Source: Anodontia alba (lineage: Eukaryota > Mollusca > Bivalvia > Lucinida > Lucinidae). Taken from it: DNA of 64,000 bases. The stretch's first letter is position 1. Each line of letters starts with the position of its first letter. Positions 1 through 9,996 of the stretch are shown here, piece by piece. The notes under the pieces are model-generated. The model saw only the letters and a list, made by a program, of their open reading frames with translations, was not told the origin of the DNA and made no database searches. The DNA lies in contig OZ024823.1 of NCBI GenBank assembly GCA_964016985.1, positions 112,801,459-112,865,458 on the forward strand, given 5' to 3'. A program made the translations under genes and the position numbers.

Positions 1-1427
1 AGACGGCGGGAAACAGGAGAGACGGAACGAAACGACTTTCATGGACTTAATTAGGTCTAATAAAAAAGGCCTGCGCCATGGGCGGTTTTGCAGTTTTCAG
101 TGTTTCAAGATTTAATCAGACTGCTTAAATTTTAAGCACTGACCTAACTTGCCTAGCGCAAGTGGTGCATTACTTATTTTTACTGTGAAATCTACCTTGA
201 ATTATACTCGCGTGTTACGGCAATCAACAAAAAAAAAAAAAAAAAGAAGCAATCAATTATACCCAGATCAGACGCCGTTGTATGCGACATCTGATCAGGA
301 CGTACACGGTTTGGGAATTCATTTATCGAATCTGGGACCGACAAACCGTGTTGATCAAAACAAAAAAGAAGAGGAAGAAAACGGGTGCGTTCAAGCGGTG
401 CATTCTTTTAACACTCTCAGTAAAGCGACCTTTGATCTTTTGGACATGCCGACTGCACCTGGATGTTTTGCAGTCTCAGTGTATTCACACGTGTCACACA
501 AACGGATTAATTCTCAGACTACCGTTACTGATGATTCGTGTTAATCGCTTGTTTACCGCACAAAGGTCAGTGAAGTGTTGATTTTTTGACAATGTTTGGA
601 TAATGACGTAATTAATTTGTGCTGCGGGTAGGTTGCCGTTATTCAGCTGTCTCTCCAATATACATGTCAAATGACCGTTTAGAGCCTTTTAACTACCATA
701 ATATCGCATTTAAAAGGTGCGCGGACGTTGTCAGTTTGAAAGACTTGACCGTTTGTGATTTTTTTAGACATCATTGATTTGTGAAAATTGGGTGGTTTGG
801 GAAATGTTGGACCGATTTATTAGCGTTTTGGGGTGTTTGAAATCGGTCCAGAATTCTTAATTTCGGTCCAGACCGGCTATTTTTCCGGTTTTCCTGATTG
901 TACAGAGAAGGCCCTGCTCTAACAAATAGTACCTGTGTAACAGGCGGGTTCTTCCCCCCAGTTAGTTTCATCCCCCTGATCGCTTTGGGAAGAAGTGACT
1001 AGGGTGGGGGCAGAAACTGACTAACCCTCTAGGCCTTTTTAAGCAAAAGGGTGAACTATCTATATACAATAAATGGCGGTAAATTGTTACATATGATAAT
1101 TTAAATAGCTAGAACGTTTTATCATTAGTGCAAAGCACCTTGACTGGGGGAGAGGGGAGTGGAGTGGAGGATGTGAGGGAAGAAACTGACTAGTTGATTT
1201 CTTCTTCCCCACCCCCGCACCCCCCCCTTCTCCCTCCCTCCTCTGGGAGAAACTGACTAGCTGGTTTTCTTTCCCCCCCCCCCCCCACCCCCTCTGTCAA
1301 GAACTCTCTGATGAGATCACACAACAAAGAGCATTCTCCATTGAGATCATTCTGATGAGAAAATAGCTTCTAGTTATTTCAAAAAAGGTGTTTGACAGTT
1401 GTTTTTTTCCTGATTTCCCCTGAAATA
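1..1427. other. No gene recognised; homopolymer and C/G-rich tracts
   Basis: I see no convincing coding region here. Short ORFs at 149-581 show no recognisable motif. From about 1000 to 1320 the sequence has C-rich tracts (runs over 10 C near 1275) and three spaced copies of the word GAAACTGACTA, which suggests a degenerate low-complexity repeat. Confidence 0.5.
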
Positions 1428-1494
1428 CATACATTGTGGGTACTCATTAGAACTGCCTCACTGAGGCACTTCTAATGAGTACCTGCAATGTATG
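1428..1494. repeat. Family B foldback core
   Basis: This is a near-perfect palindrome with arms reading CATACATTGTGGGTACTCAT inward to a GCCTCA/TGAGGC centre. It matches the core of family B, seen about sixteen times in the window, but lacks the outer arms of full copies such as 23622-23816. Confidence 0.85.
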
Positions 1495-1659
1495 ATTTTG
1501 TGGAGAAATACAAAAAATATCAATACTTTTGGATGAAAACCACCTATTCCAGAGCTATAAATGTCATGGCAGATGACTTTTTTAAATCATATTTCAGTAT
1601 ATGGATGCATGTTCTGGCAATCACATACATGAAAAAAAATGCACAGGGAACAATGCATA

Positions 1660-2219
1660 CTGTCCTTTCGACAGCACTCAGAAAGACAGTTTTTGCTTGG
1701 CGTTTTATCTTAAATGAAAATATTTTGTTTAGATTGAACATATCTTATCAGAAACCATTTGTCTTTTCTGTTTCTGTGTTTTTGTTCTCAAATATTTACC
1801 CTAAAATTAAATTTATGGCCAAAAATTGGTCTGACCTATGTACTTTCTACAGTAAAGTGATTTTTTGGAATTTTTGTCTGAGAAAATATTTTTTACTTTT
1901 CTTTCCTGAGTTTGAATCATTATGTTTCACAACAATATTGTGGAAATTTCAGAAAAATTGAACAAGCAGAACTTGTTGAAAATCTGCCTCCAAGTTACCT
2001 ACCCTACAGATTTCTGCTTAATTTGCATTCATTTCTACTACCGGAGAAAGTGAAAATATTTGATTTCTTAAAAAGCCATTGACTAGAATAAACAATTTTA
2101 TACATTGATAGTTATGACAAATGGTTTGGCATTAAAACATGACAAAAGTTTGCCAATTTTCTTTTTCTGTGTAAAGCGCCAAGCAAAAAACAGCTTTCTG
2201 AAAAATGTTGAAAGCACAG
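1660..2219. mobile_element. Family G MITE (560 bp, TA-flanked), copy 1
   Basis: The element has ~50 bp terminal inverted repeats starting CTGTCCTTTCGACAG and ending in the complementary CTTTCTGAAAAATGTTG-AAAGCACAG. Each end is flanked by TA. Length and sequence match 29010-29569 and 50134-50690. A 157-codon ORF overlaps it, but its reading is not kept in copy 3, so I treat the element as non-coding. TA duplication and TIRs suggest mobilisation by a Tc1/mariner-type transposase (inference). Confidence 0.88.
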
Positions 2220-2295
2220 TAGGCTGATTGGGACCACTGCTGGTTACATATGCCATAACAGCATTTTCTATCTGAACAAGTTCAGACATTTAAAT

Positions 2296-2510
2296 TTAAC
2301 CCTAGTCTTGCTAAACCCAATTATGTCCTGCTTTATCAAATAGTGCAGATCCAGATCAGTTGGCTTCTCTCAGAAGCCAACTGATCTGGATCTGCACTGT
2401 TTGCTATTAAGTATGTGAATTTATATCAATAATCTGGATCAAGTAATCTGATTTCCTGAAAATTAGAAATGGGTGTGGCATCATGATTTATTCAGCATAA
2501 CAAAAGTTAA
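2296..2510 (+). mobile_element. Family A piggyBac-like MITE, copy 1
   Basis: TTAA flanks both ends and the termini begin TTAACCCTAG, giving degenerate inverted repeats. Inside is the 20 bp hairpin arm AGATCCAGATCAGTTGGCTT with its inverse. TTAA target sites with CCC-starting termini are typical of piggyBac transposons. This copy has diverged ends (TTCAGCATAACAAAAGTTAA). Confidence 0.88.
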
Positions 2511-2539
2511 GCCCCATGCCAAATTTTAGCAAACAAGAC

Positions 2540-2650
2540 CATGGGTTCTCTGTCATATTTCTTTTTTTTTCTCTTTTTTTCTTCAGTGAAAAAAGGTTGT
2601 CTGCTGCTTTTGTGACCGGTATTTTAAGGGTTTATACAAAGATGGCAAGA
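2540..2650. repeat. Partial family D foldback element
   Basis: The stretch carries TTCAGTGAAAAAAGG, GTCTGCTGC and a TTTAAGGGTT end, matching the right half of family D (full copy at 15868-16058). The left arm is missing or too diverged to recognise. Confidence 0.45.
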
Positions 2651-3087
2651 TTAACATATGACTGATAACTGAAATTTTTTTTCCACAAAATAGGTCTTGA
2701 CATTTCATGTGAATCATCTCAATACAGAATTTGCCATTACTTTTCAGACTTCTTAAGAGGAATGGTTACACTTTCAGTGGAGGGAATTCTCTCAAAATGC
2801 ATTCTGCCTCCCTTCTGAAAAGAGGTTAATGCTTAAAGGGTCTCAGAAGGGAGCAAGGGAGCAAATTCTTTCCTTCAAGAGTACACCCTTTTCAGAAGGA
2901 ATCTGGTGTGCAGGAAAACAAACAGGAAGTCACAAAAGTTAGCTCCCTTGTATAAAATGGCAGAAAATCTACCAAGTATATCCAGTTTTCTAAACTCCTT
3001 ACCATAATTATCCTGAAATTTGAACACATCCATTTTACTGTCAATATGTCTACAAACTACTGGATGAGTGCCAACCAGTGTAAACCT

Positions 3088-3318
3088 GGGCCCAGTTGTT
3101 CAAAGCATCCTTAGCTTAAGTAGCTCGTTAATGACAAATTCTTTAAGTGTTGTAGCTAAGATATTTTCAAATACATTGATATTTTTGCTGCAAAAATGTG
3201 AGTAGCTTTTGCAATGCATTTTCAGCAAAATATATCAATTTATTTGCCATATTTCAAGACAGAAATTTTAACTTCACATTAGCTAACACCTTCGTTAAGT
3301 TTTTAACAACTAGGCCCC
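3088..3318. mobile_element. Family E TIR element, copy 1
   Basis: Termini read GGGCCCAGTTGTTCAAAGC on the left and TTTTTAACAACTAGGCCCC on the right, an imperfect inverted repeat. The interior has GCTTAAGTAGCTCGTTAATG and an inverted pair around TTTTTGCTG...CAGCAAAATAT. The best preserved copy is at 62874-63120. No ORF is present. Confidence 0.8.
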
Positions 3319-3448
3319 GATCTGCAGCATTTGATCTAGGTCTACATTGTTTGTTCAGACCTGTCTGTCTGAATACTTAGGTAGAACACAATGGTAGAAT
3401 ACTCACATGAAATGTAAGGCTCTATTTGCTAGGAAAATTAGTACAGTA

Positions 3449-3684
3449 ATTTAAAGTGCCAAGCAAAATTTATAGCAGACTATTAATTTTTTTTTTTTTT
3501 TTTTTTTTGTTTTGTTTTTGTTTTTCAGAGTAAACAAGTATTGATAATTTCATTAGAATCATCTGCTTGGCACACATGAAATGGCAAAACTTGTTTTCTC
3601 TGAAAAAAAAAAAAAAGAAAAATAAAAGAAAAAGAAAATAAAAATGTCGTCTGCTGCAGATGTGACTGGTGCTTTAAGGGTTAA
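3449..3684. mobile_element. Family D foldback element with poly-T expansion
   Basis: Left edge AAGTGCCAAGCAAAATTTATAG and right edge GTCTGCTGCAG...GCTTTAAGGGTTAA match family D termini. The centre keeps ATCATCTGCTTGGC and CACATGAAATG. A T22 tract and an A14 tract replace parts of the arms. Confidence 0.6.
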
Positions 3685-3844
3685 CACGTTTGCAAAAATT
3701 CAGAGAATAAAAGAATACAAATGCCCAAAATTAAAAATATTAAATAACCCTTAATTTTAGTGAACACATATATTAAATAACTTGATTTTAGTAAACACAT
3801 AAATATACTATCTGACTGCACGAGATTGTATTTGAGACCCCCAT

Positions 3845-3960
3845 GTGAAAGTGTGCCTTTGGGCATACGCAGACAGTGAAGGCCCAGATCAGCCGATACA
3901 CTATGTGATCAGGGCCATTGCTGCCTGCATACAGAATCATTGGATATTACAGAATATATC
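3845..3960. repeat. Half of a GTGTGCCTTTGGGCATA-type MITE
   Basis: The stretch starts GAAAGTGTGCCTTTGGGCAT and carries GACAGTGAAGGCCCAGATCAG. Related sequence occurs at 12140-12270 and, inverted, at 17160-17340. It shares the CCCAGATCAG word with family A, but its ends differ. Confidence 0.55.
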
Positions 3961-3973
3961 AACCTTTCCCCCC

Positions 3974-4152
3974 CTGGGTAAATTCAGCAGACAAAAAATT
4001 GATATTTTTCTCATTTTTCCAAGAAAACAGGATTTGACATTTCATGCAAACTGTCTCCAGTGGAGACAATTTGCATGAAATGTCAAATCCTGTTGTCTGG
4101 GAAAATTAAGAAAAATATTTCAAAACATGACCTGCTGAAAATTTTGCCCAGG
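3974..4152. mobile_element. Family C foldback element, copy 1
   Basis: Outer arms are CTGGGTAAATTCAGCAGACA and its inverse. The inner palindrome is GGATTTGACATTTCATGCAA folding on TTGCATGAAATGTCAAATCC around a CTCCAGTGGAG loop. The right arm carries the octamer ATTTGCAT; the left arm has CAAACTG and so lost it. Confidence 0.85.
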
Positions 4153-4392
4153 TGTTAAGCGTTTATGCATAGCAAAGGCCCTTATATGGGGACTTTATTG
4201 TCTGATCTGAATCTTAACTGTTTTGATATGCCCATAAGATCCCTTTTCTCATGGCATGGCTGTATTATTCTTGTAAAATAAGCAAGTATTTTAATGATAC
4301 TTCTTATGTGGGAAATGTAAAATATGAGACCATAGGACATACTATATTTACCCTTAACCCTAAGTATTAGGACAGACAAGTCTCATCAAACT

Positions 4393-4542
4393 GGGCCTAG
4401 TTGTTCAAAGCATTGTTAGCTTAACAAGCTTGTTAATAACAAACTCCTTAACTATTGTATCTAAGGTATTTCAAATACATTCAAGATAGAAATTTTAATG
4501 TCAAGTTAGCTAACAACTTTTAAGTTTTGAATAACTGGGCCC
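4393..4542. mobile_element. Family E TIR element, copy 2 (short)
   Basis: It starts GGGCCTAGTTGTTCAAAGC and ends GTTTTGAATAACTGGGCCC. At 150 bp it is ~80 bp shorter than the 62874 copy and lacks most of the central palindrome, consistent with an internal deletion. Confidence 0.8.
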
Positions 4543-4643
4543 AATTTGTCACTCATCCAGCAGTTTTTGACATACCAGTAGGTAGGTACAATTGACGTTC
4601 AAGTTTTAGGACACCTAAGATAAGGAGTTAAGGTGTCTCAATA

Positions 4644-4857
4644 TTAACCCTTGTCCTGCTGAACCCGGATATACCCTGCATTTGCAAACAGTGTAGATTC
4701 AGATCAATTGGCTTCTGAAGAAGCCAACTGATCTGGATCTGCACCGTTTGCCATTAAGTATGTGAATTTATGTTAACAATCTAGATCAAGTAATCTGATT
4801 GGCTGAAAATTAGAAATGGGTGTGGCATCTTAATTTATTCAGCAGGACAAGGATTAA
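4644..4857 (+). mobile_element. Family A piggyBac-like MITE, copy 2
   Basis: This copy is near the family consensus. It has TTAA at both ends, terminus TTAACCCTTGTCCTGCTGAA, and hairpin arms GATCAGTTGGCTTC/GAAGCCAACTGATC meeting with almost no loop. The right terminus ends CAAGGATTAA. Confidence 0.92.
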
Positions 4858-4931
4858 GGGTAAAATACAGAATCTGATTATACAGATTCTATCTTCCATT
4901 AACCTTTATATCTACCTAGAAAATAGGCTTT

Positions 4932-5036
4932 AAGGAGACAATTTGCATGAAATGTCAAATCCTATTTCATGGGAAAAATAAGCAAAAATATTTCAAAATG
5001 TAATCTGCTGGGAATTTTTACACAGTATGCAGACCA
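4932..5036. repeat. Half family C element
   Basis: Only the right half is present, starting GGAGACAATTTGCATGAAAT and running through AAATAAGCAAAAATATTTC to ATCTGCTGG. The break falls at the hairpin centre, as for other half copies in the window. Confidence 0.7.
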
Positions 5037-5224
5037 TTAAAGCTATTTGTCTAATGCTGACAAAATTGAAGAGAACCTACTGTAGACTTAATGAACTCAC
5101 CCACACTATAAATTCAAAGATTCTAATTTCGATTTTAGTTATGTCAGCCCGCATTCTGTGGCGTCTGATCTGGGTCTTCACTGTTTGCCAATTACCCTTT
5201 TAGGGGTCTACAGACTAAAATGCT

Positions 5225-6690
5225 AATGGGTTAATACTGATAAACAATAGGCCCATGGGCCACAATGCTAATCTGAGTTAACTGCTATAAGTTAATCAGG
5301 TCTTTTACTCATCATTCCCCATCAGCCTGTCAAGTTTCAAGGCAATGGCTTAAAGCATTTTTGAGATATCTTGCTTACAAGGTTAAAATGCTGAAAATTT
5401 CAAAGGGCTATAAGTAAAAAAAATTCGATTTTTTTTTTAGAAGTTAATTGGGTCATCTACCTTTTTAAAGGTTTTTACCAGCCATCTTGGTCAATGGATC
5501 ATGACCATTTAGCAATCTTTCGTTCTCCTGCCCCAAGGAGGCTCCACCTGAAATTTGAGCAACATTGGCCCAGAGGCTTCAGCGGAGAAGTCATTTGAAA
5601 TTCTCAACATTTTTTCCATACAAATGTATGAGGCCCATACAAATGCATATGGAAGCAAACTTGACCTCACAGTAAAAAGGTCAAACATCAATGTACGACC
5701 ATCATTTTAGCAACTTTGGTAGACCTCCCGTCCCTGACAATTCATGCAAAGATCAGCCCAAAGGCATCCTGGGTTCTGGAGAAGAAGAATTTTAAAGGTT
5801 TTTACCATATATGGGCATGGTGTCCATCTTGGGCAATAGACCACGACCATTTTAGCAATCTTTTGTTCCCCCAATCTAAGGAGGCTCCATGTAAAATTTG
5901 AGCAACAATGACCCAGAGGCTTCAGAGGAGAAGTCATTTGAAATTCTCACCATTTTTCCCATACAAATGTATGGTGCCCATACAAATGTGTAGGGAAGCA
6001 AACGACCTCACTGTAAAAAGGTCAAATGTCAATGTACAACGATTATTTTAGCAACTTTGGGTAGACCTCTTGTCTCTGATGATTTGTGCAAAAGTTCAGC
6101 CGAAAGGCACCCTTGGTTCTGGAGAAGAAGATTTTTAAAGGTTTTTACCATATATGGGCATGGTGGCCATCTTGGTCGATGGGCCATGACCATTTTAGCA
6201 ATCTCAAGTTTCTTTCCTCCAACCTAAGGAGGCTCCACATACAATCTGAGCAACATTGACCCAGAGGCTTCTGAGGAGGTCTTTTGAAATTCTCAACATT
6301 TTTCCCCATATGTATGGTGCCCGTACAAATGCACAGGGAAGCAAACGTGACCCCATCGTAAAAAGGTCAAACGTCGATGTAAGAAAACTTTTTTAGCAAC
6401 TTTGGTAGACCTCTCGCCCCTGATGACTTGTGCAATGATTCAGATCCAAGGCATCCTCAGTTCTGAAGAAGATTTTTTAAGGTTTTTTACCATATATGGG
6501 CATGGCGGCCATCTTGGTCAACAGACCATGACCATTTTAGCAATCTTTCATTCCCCCAACCTAAGGAAGCTCCATATGAAATTTGAGCGAAACTGTCTCA
6601 GCAGCTTCAGAGGAGTTGTTTGAAAATATTAACGGATGGATGAACGAAAAGTGATCACAATAGCTCATCCTGAGCATAGCTCAGGTGAGT
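5225..6690. repeat. ~340 bp tandem array with inverted leader
   Basis: A unit starting GGTTTTTACCATATATGGGC recurs near 5471, 5799, 6140 and 6484, giving a period of about 330-345 bp and ~3.5 units. Units carry CCATCTTGG, TTTAGCAATCTTTCGTTC, GAGGCTCCACATGAAATTTG and TACAAATGTATGG. The leader at 5245-5420 (GCCCATGGGCCAC, CATTCCCCATCAGCCTGTCA) is the reverse complement of 48190-48365. The end, GTGATCACAATAGCTCATCC, resembles 51450-51475. Short ORFs here are repeat noise. Confidence 0.82.
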
Positions 6691-7158
6691 TAAAAATGAA
6701 AAGAAATTCTGCAGCAGCATAAATAAACAAATAAACATATACAATTATTAACAATGTGTGTGCAAACAGCCTAATCTGGTAAATGTTTTCACCATTTGAT
6801 ACAGAGGAGACAACTTTTGTGACTTTCTGTTTCCTTTCCTGTACACCATGACCCTTCTGAAAGGGGAGCAAATTCTTTTCAGATAGACCCTTTTTCAGAA
6901 GGTATCAGAGCAATTCTGACAGTGCTGCCGCCTTGAAAGTGTATCAGTCTACCTTTAATCAGCTTGCATATATTACATAGCTCCAGATAAGTTAATACAT
7001 GTATTAAGAAGAATTTTTGTTGTTATTTTTGCATCAAAACATATGAGGCTATCCAAATAAAAACAGCTTACAGACATGGCTATGTAGGCTGAGCTGTATC
7101 TATGTTGGTCATATATACTGTAACATTTTTTTTTTAATTTGAAGAGGCTCTTGTGACC
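6690..7158. other. No gene recognised; AT-rich spacer
   Basis: I see no conserved ORF or full repeat. TTCCTGTACACCATGACCCT near 6835 also occurs in degenerate form at 2900 and 54440, so this is an older repeat family that I cannot delimit. Confidence 0.4.
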
Positions 7159-7352
7159 TTAAAGCACCAACCACAACTGCTGCAGAAGATTTTTTTTATG
7201 TATTTCTTTTTATTTTCATCAAAAATAAGACTTGACATTTCATGTGAGTTGTCTGCTAGCAGAAAACTCACATGAAATACCAAGACTTATTTTCTGTGTA
7301 AAATATTTTCTCTGAAAATAATAACAATAAAAAAATGTTGTCTGCTACAATT
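7159..7352. mobile_element. Family D foldback element
   Basis: The left arm has TTAAAGCACCAACCACAACT, then AATAAGACTTGACATTTCAT. The right arm reads ATGAAATACCAAGACTTATT and ends near TTGTCTGCTACA. The hairpin centre is GTCTGCTAGCAGA. Confidence 0.8.
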
Positions 7353-7504
7353 TTTCTTAGATCTTTGAAGCCAAAAGCAATGTTGGTGGAGATTGTACCC
7401 GAGACACAATAATGACAAAGCATGAACTTTGATGCAAATCTGATCAAAATCGGATGAAAAAAAACAAGCAAGTTATCAAGGTTTGAAGATATCAAAACTG
7501 TTTA

Positions 7505-7694
7505 TAGTCCTTGTCCTGCTGAATAAATTGAGAGGCCACGCCAACTTCCAATTTTCAGCCAATCAGATTACTTAATCCAGGTTGTTGATACAAATTCACA
7601 TACTTAATGGCAAACAGTGCAGATCCAGATCAGTTGGCTTCTTACATTGTTTGCAAAGGTAGGGTATATCTGGGTTCAGCAGGATAAGGATTAA
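7505..7694 (-). mobile_element. Family A piggyBac-like MITE, copy 3 (reverse)
   Basis: This is a reverse-orientation copy beginning CCTTGTCCTGCTGAATAAAT and ending GTTCAGCAGGATAAGGATTAA. The left TTAA is mutated. One hairpin arm is deleted: AGTTGGCTTCTTACATTGTT jumps over GAAGCCAACTGATCTGGATC. Confidence 0.82.
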
Positions 7695-7868
7695 AGAGGA
7701 GTATTTGATGATAATTCTGGGATAATTCTTATTTCTCCATAAAAATATCTGTTATGGGTACTCATTAGAAGTGCCTCAATGAGGTGCTTCTAAAGAATAC
7801 CCACAACATATCTTTTTTATGGAGAACTGGAGGAAGCTATTCCAGAATTATCACCAAATACTCTTCCT
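7695..7868. mobile_element. Family B foldback with unusual outer arms
   Basis: The core has TTATGGGTACTCATTAGAAG and its inverse. Arms extend outward through TTATTTCTCCAT and GATAATTCTGG to AGAGGAGTATTTG, each mirrored on the right (CCAGAATTATC, CAAATACTCTTCCT). These outermost arms differ from the usual family B arms (GATAAGGCGC), so the core can sit in different flanks. Confidence 0.78.
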
Positions 7869-8277
7869 TAGCAACTTCTCTGCCATAATAAGCTTCTCTG
7901 CCATAATAAGCTTAAATATTCAACCACACCACACTTACCATAATATTTGAACAAGTCCATAGACTATTAGATGATTTGTCTAAGAAAATGCTCAATCCAG
8001 ACCTAGATCAAACTTCTCCAATCAGCAATTTGTTCTAGATCTACAATGTGTGCTCCAGCATCTCTGTCTGAATATTTAGAGCAAAAATGAAAATCTTTAT
8101 TTGAAAATAGCTCCAAATTAAAGGGGCATTTTTTTTTTTATTTGCACCAAAACATACTCATTTTACTGGTATAGTTTATCTACTCATTACTGATTAGAGC
8201 TCTGTCATTGAGTTGATTCCAATCAATACTCACAAATATGTCTGATGCAACAATAACAGACATAATCATAGATTAAG

Positions 8278-8422
8278 CCTTAAAGCACTAATCACAACCA
8301 TAGCAGATAATTCACATAAGGCTTGACATTTCATGTGAATTGTTCGTCTTATTTTCTCTGAAAAATAATAAAATCAATTTTAGAATGTCATCTGCTGCAA
8401 ATCTGCTTAGGGCTTTAAGGGT
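8278..8422. mobile_element. Family D foldback element at the duplication edge
   Basis: Left GCCTTAAAGCACTAATCACA and right CATCTGCTGCAAATCTGC-TTAGGGCTTTAAGGG are family D ends. The right ~30 bp of this element (from 8391) is the start of the 1.6 kb duplicated block, so the duplication breakpoint falls inside it. Confidence 0.8.
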
Positions 8423-8465
8423 TTACATCAAAATCATTAACTTATTAACTTATCTTGTGCTGTGG

Positions 8466-8945
8466 CCCTAGCAGTAAATTCTAAGCTATCAAATCAAGGA
8501 ACACTAGCAGTAAATTCTAAGAATAAAATCATGAACACTATCAGTAAACTGAAATAAATCATGAATGCTAGCAGTAAACTCTAAGCAAATCAGCTAATGA
8601 GCTCTAGCAGTAAATTCATAGAACTAATCATGAACACTAGCAGTAAATTCATAGAAGCAAATCATGAACACTAGCAGTAAATTCATAGAATCAAATCATG
8701 AACACTAGCAGTAAAATTCTTAGAATCAAATCATGAACACTAGCAGTAAATTCTTAGCATCAAATCATGAACACTAGCAGTGGTTCTAAGCAATCAAATC
8801 ATGAACACTAGCAGTGGTCCTAAGCAATCAAATTGTGAATACTAGCAGTGTTCCTAAGTAATCAAATTATGAACACTGGCATAAAGTTCAAAGTATCAAA
8901 TCATGATGACTAGCAATCAAATCATGAACAGAAGCAGTAAATTGT
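8466..8945 (+). repeat. ~30 bp minisatellite (ACTAGCAGTAAATTC)
   Basis: About fifteen units of a 28-32 bp motif built on AATCATGAACACTAGCAGTA plus AATTCATAG. Central units are most alike and edge units more diverged, as expected for an array homogenised from the middle. Confidence 0.93.
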
Positions 8946-9039
8946 AATCAATTATTACTGTTCAACAAATATTGTAAAATGAGATTCTTACAGAATATGT
9001 GTAAATTTTTTTGAGACTAGATTTTTATCCAGCAACTGC

Positions 9040-9228
9040 CACACTAAGCATTCTGGTTAAAATTTTCAGTAGACAATATTTTGAAGTATTTTCCTTCCCA
9101 GGAATCAGAGTTTGACATTCCATGCAAACTGTCTCCAATGGATACAATTTGCATGAAATGTCAAATCCTGTTTCCTGGACAAACAAGAAAAATGTCATAA
9201 AATTGTTGTCTACTGAATTTGCTTTGGT
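9040..9228. mobile_element. Family C foldback element in duplication copy 1
   Basis: Outer arms CTGGTTAAAATTTTCAGTAG and GTCTACTGAATTTGC flank an inner palindrome built on TTTGACATTCCATGCAAACT and TTTGCATGAAATGTCAAATC. A 73-codon minus ORF lies across it; the palindrome explains it. Confidence 0.82.
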
Positions 9229-9401
9229 ATAAATTAAACAAGACACATTTTCCTCATTGCTTCCTCATAAATATATAAATATGTCTTAACTGTCTTAAAT
9301 GTCACAGAAAAGTTCTAAAGAACATATCAATAAGCTGATAATTTCAAAAAGCAACTACATGTATAATAATCCTTAACTTAATATTGTAATTTTGAACTCT
9401 T

Positions 9402-9558
9402 AACCCTTAAAGTGCCAATCACAACTGCAGCAGATGACATTTTGATTTTTTTTTTTTCAAAGTCTTGACGGAAGATTCATGTGAAATGTCAACACATTTT
9501 CTCTGAAAAAATAAAAATTTGAATGTTGTTGGCTACAAATTTTGCTTGGCACTTTATC
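9402..9558. mobile_element. Family D foldback element in duplication copy 1
   Basis: It begins AACCCTTAAAGTGCCAATCA and ends TTGCTTGGCACTTTATC, with GCAGCAGATGACATTTT on the left. The hairpin centre is reduced to GACGGAAGATTCATGTGAAA. The identical partner lies 1605 bp downstream. Confidence 0.8.
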
Positions 9559-9759
9559 TTTTGTTTGTAATATAAAAAAAACCAACAACAAAAAAACACT
9601 GTTTTGACAGGATTCTGAAATGCTTTGGTAAATTATGTAAACAATAAGCAAACCATAAGCAGCCAGATTGAGTAAAAGGAATGTCATAGCCCCAGATAAG
9701 ATGGTGTACATGTAGCACCATACTGGGTAATTTAAATATTTTTCATACTTTGATTTGGA

Positions 9760-9890
9760 GTTTTATGGTCCAGTCAACAATGTTAAAGTCATGTTGAGCC
9801 GGTCAGTCAACCTACTCACACCTTTTCCTGGGCAAGCTTAGTTCTCTAAGCAGTTAACCAGTACTTGTGCACATTCTTTTGCCAGCTTAT
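9760..9890 (-). repeat. Diverged SINE tail (minus)
   Basis: TATGGTCCAGTCAACAATGT through CTAAGCAGTTAACCAGTAC and GTGCACATTCTTTTGCCAG matches the 3' half of the SINE at 26075-26383. The tRNA-like head is absent. It is repeated at 11365-11495 through the duplication. Confidence 0.75.
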
Positions 9891-9899
9891 TTAGTCCAT

Positions 9900-9993
9900 G
9901 AAAACGTATGTTGTGGGTACTCATTAAAAGTGCCTCAGCAAGGTGGTTCAACTCCTTCGAAGGAGTGTCCACAACATGTTTTCATAGAGAAAC
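9900..9993. repeat. Family B foldback, truncated, copy 1 of duplicate
   Basis: CATGAAAACGTATGTTGTGG pairs with CCACAACATGTTTTCATAG. The centre is replaced by GGTTCAACTCCTTCGAAGGA, an unrelated short palindrome. The duplication junction lies 3 bp beyond its right edge. Confidence 0.8.
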
Positions 9994-9996
9994 AAA

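Larger units (their letters stand above)
8391..9996 (+). repeat. 1.6 kb tandem duplication, copy 1
   Basis: This block is repeated head to tail at 9997-11601. I see four differences: one T/A near 8480, one A/T in the minisatellite, one extra A near 8715 and one G/A near 8997. The block contains a 30 bp minisatellite, a family C, a family D and a family B element and a SINE tail. Junctions show at most one base of homology. Confidence 0.95.

Noticed and set aside
1488..1961. 157-codon ORF, with a similar frame at 29084-29404
   Set aside because: Both lie in family G MITEs at the same place; the frame is broken in the third copy and has no recognisable domain. Similarity follows from the shared repeat.
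8466..8945. CRISPR-like array of short direct repeats
   Set aside because: Units are contiguous and degenerate with no unique spacers, and the genome is eukaryotic; it is a minisatellite.
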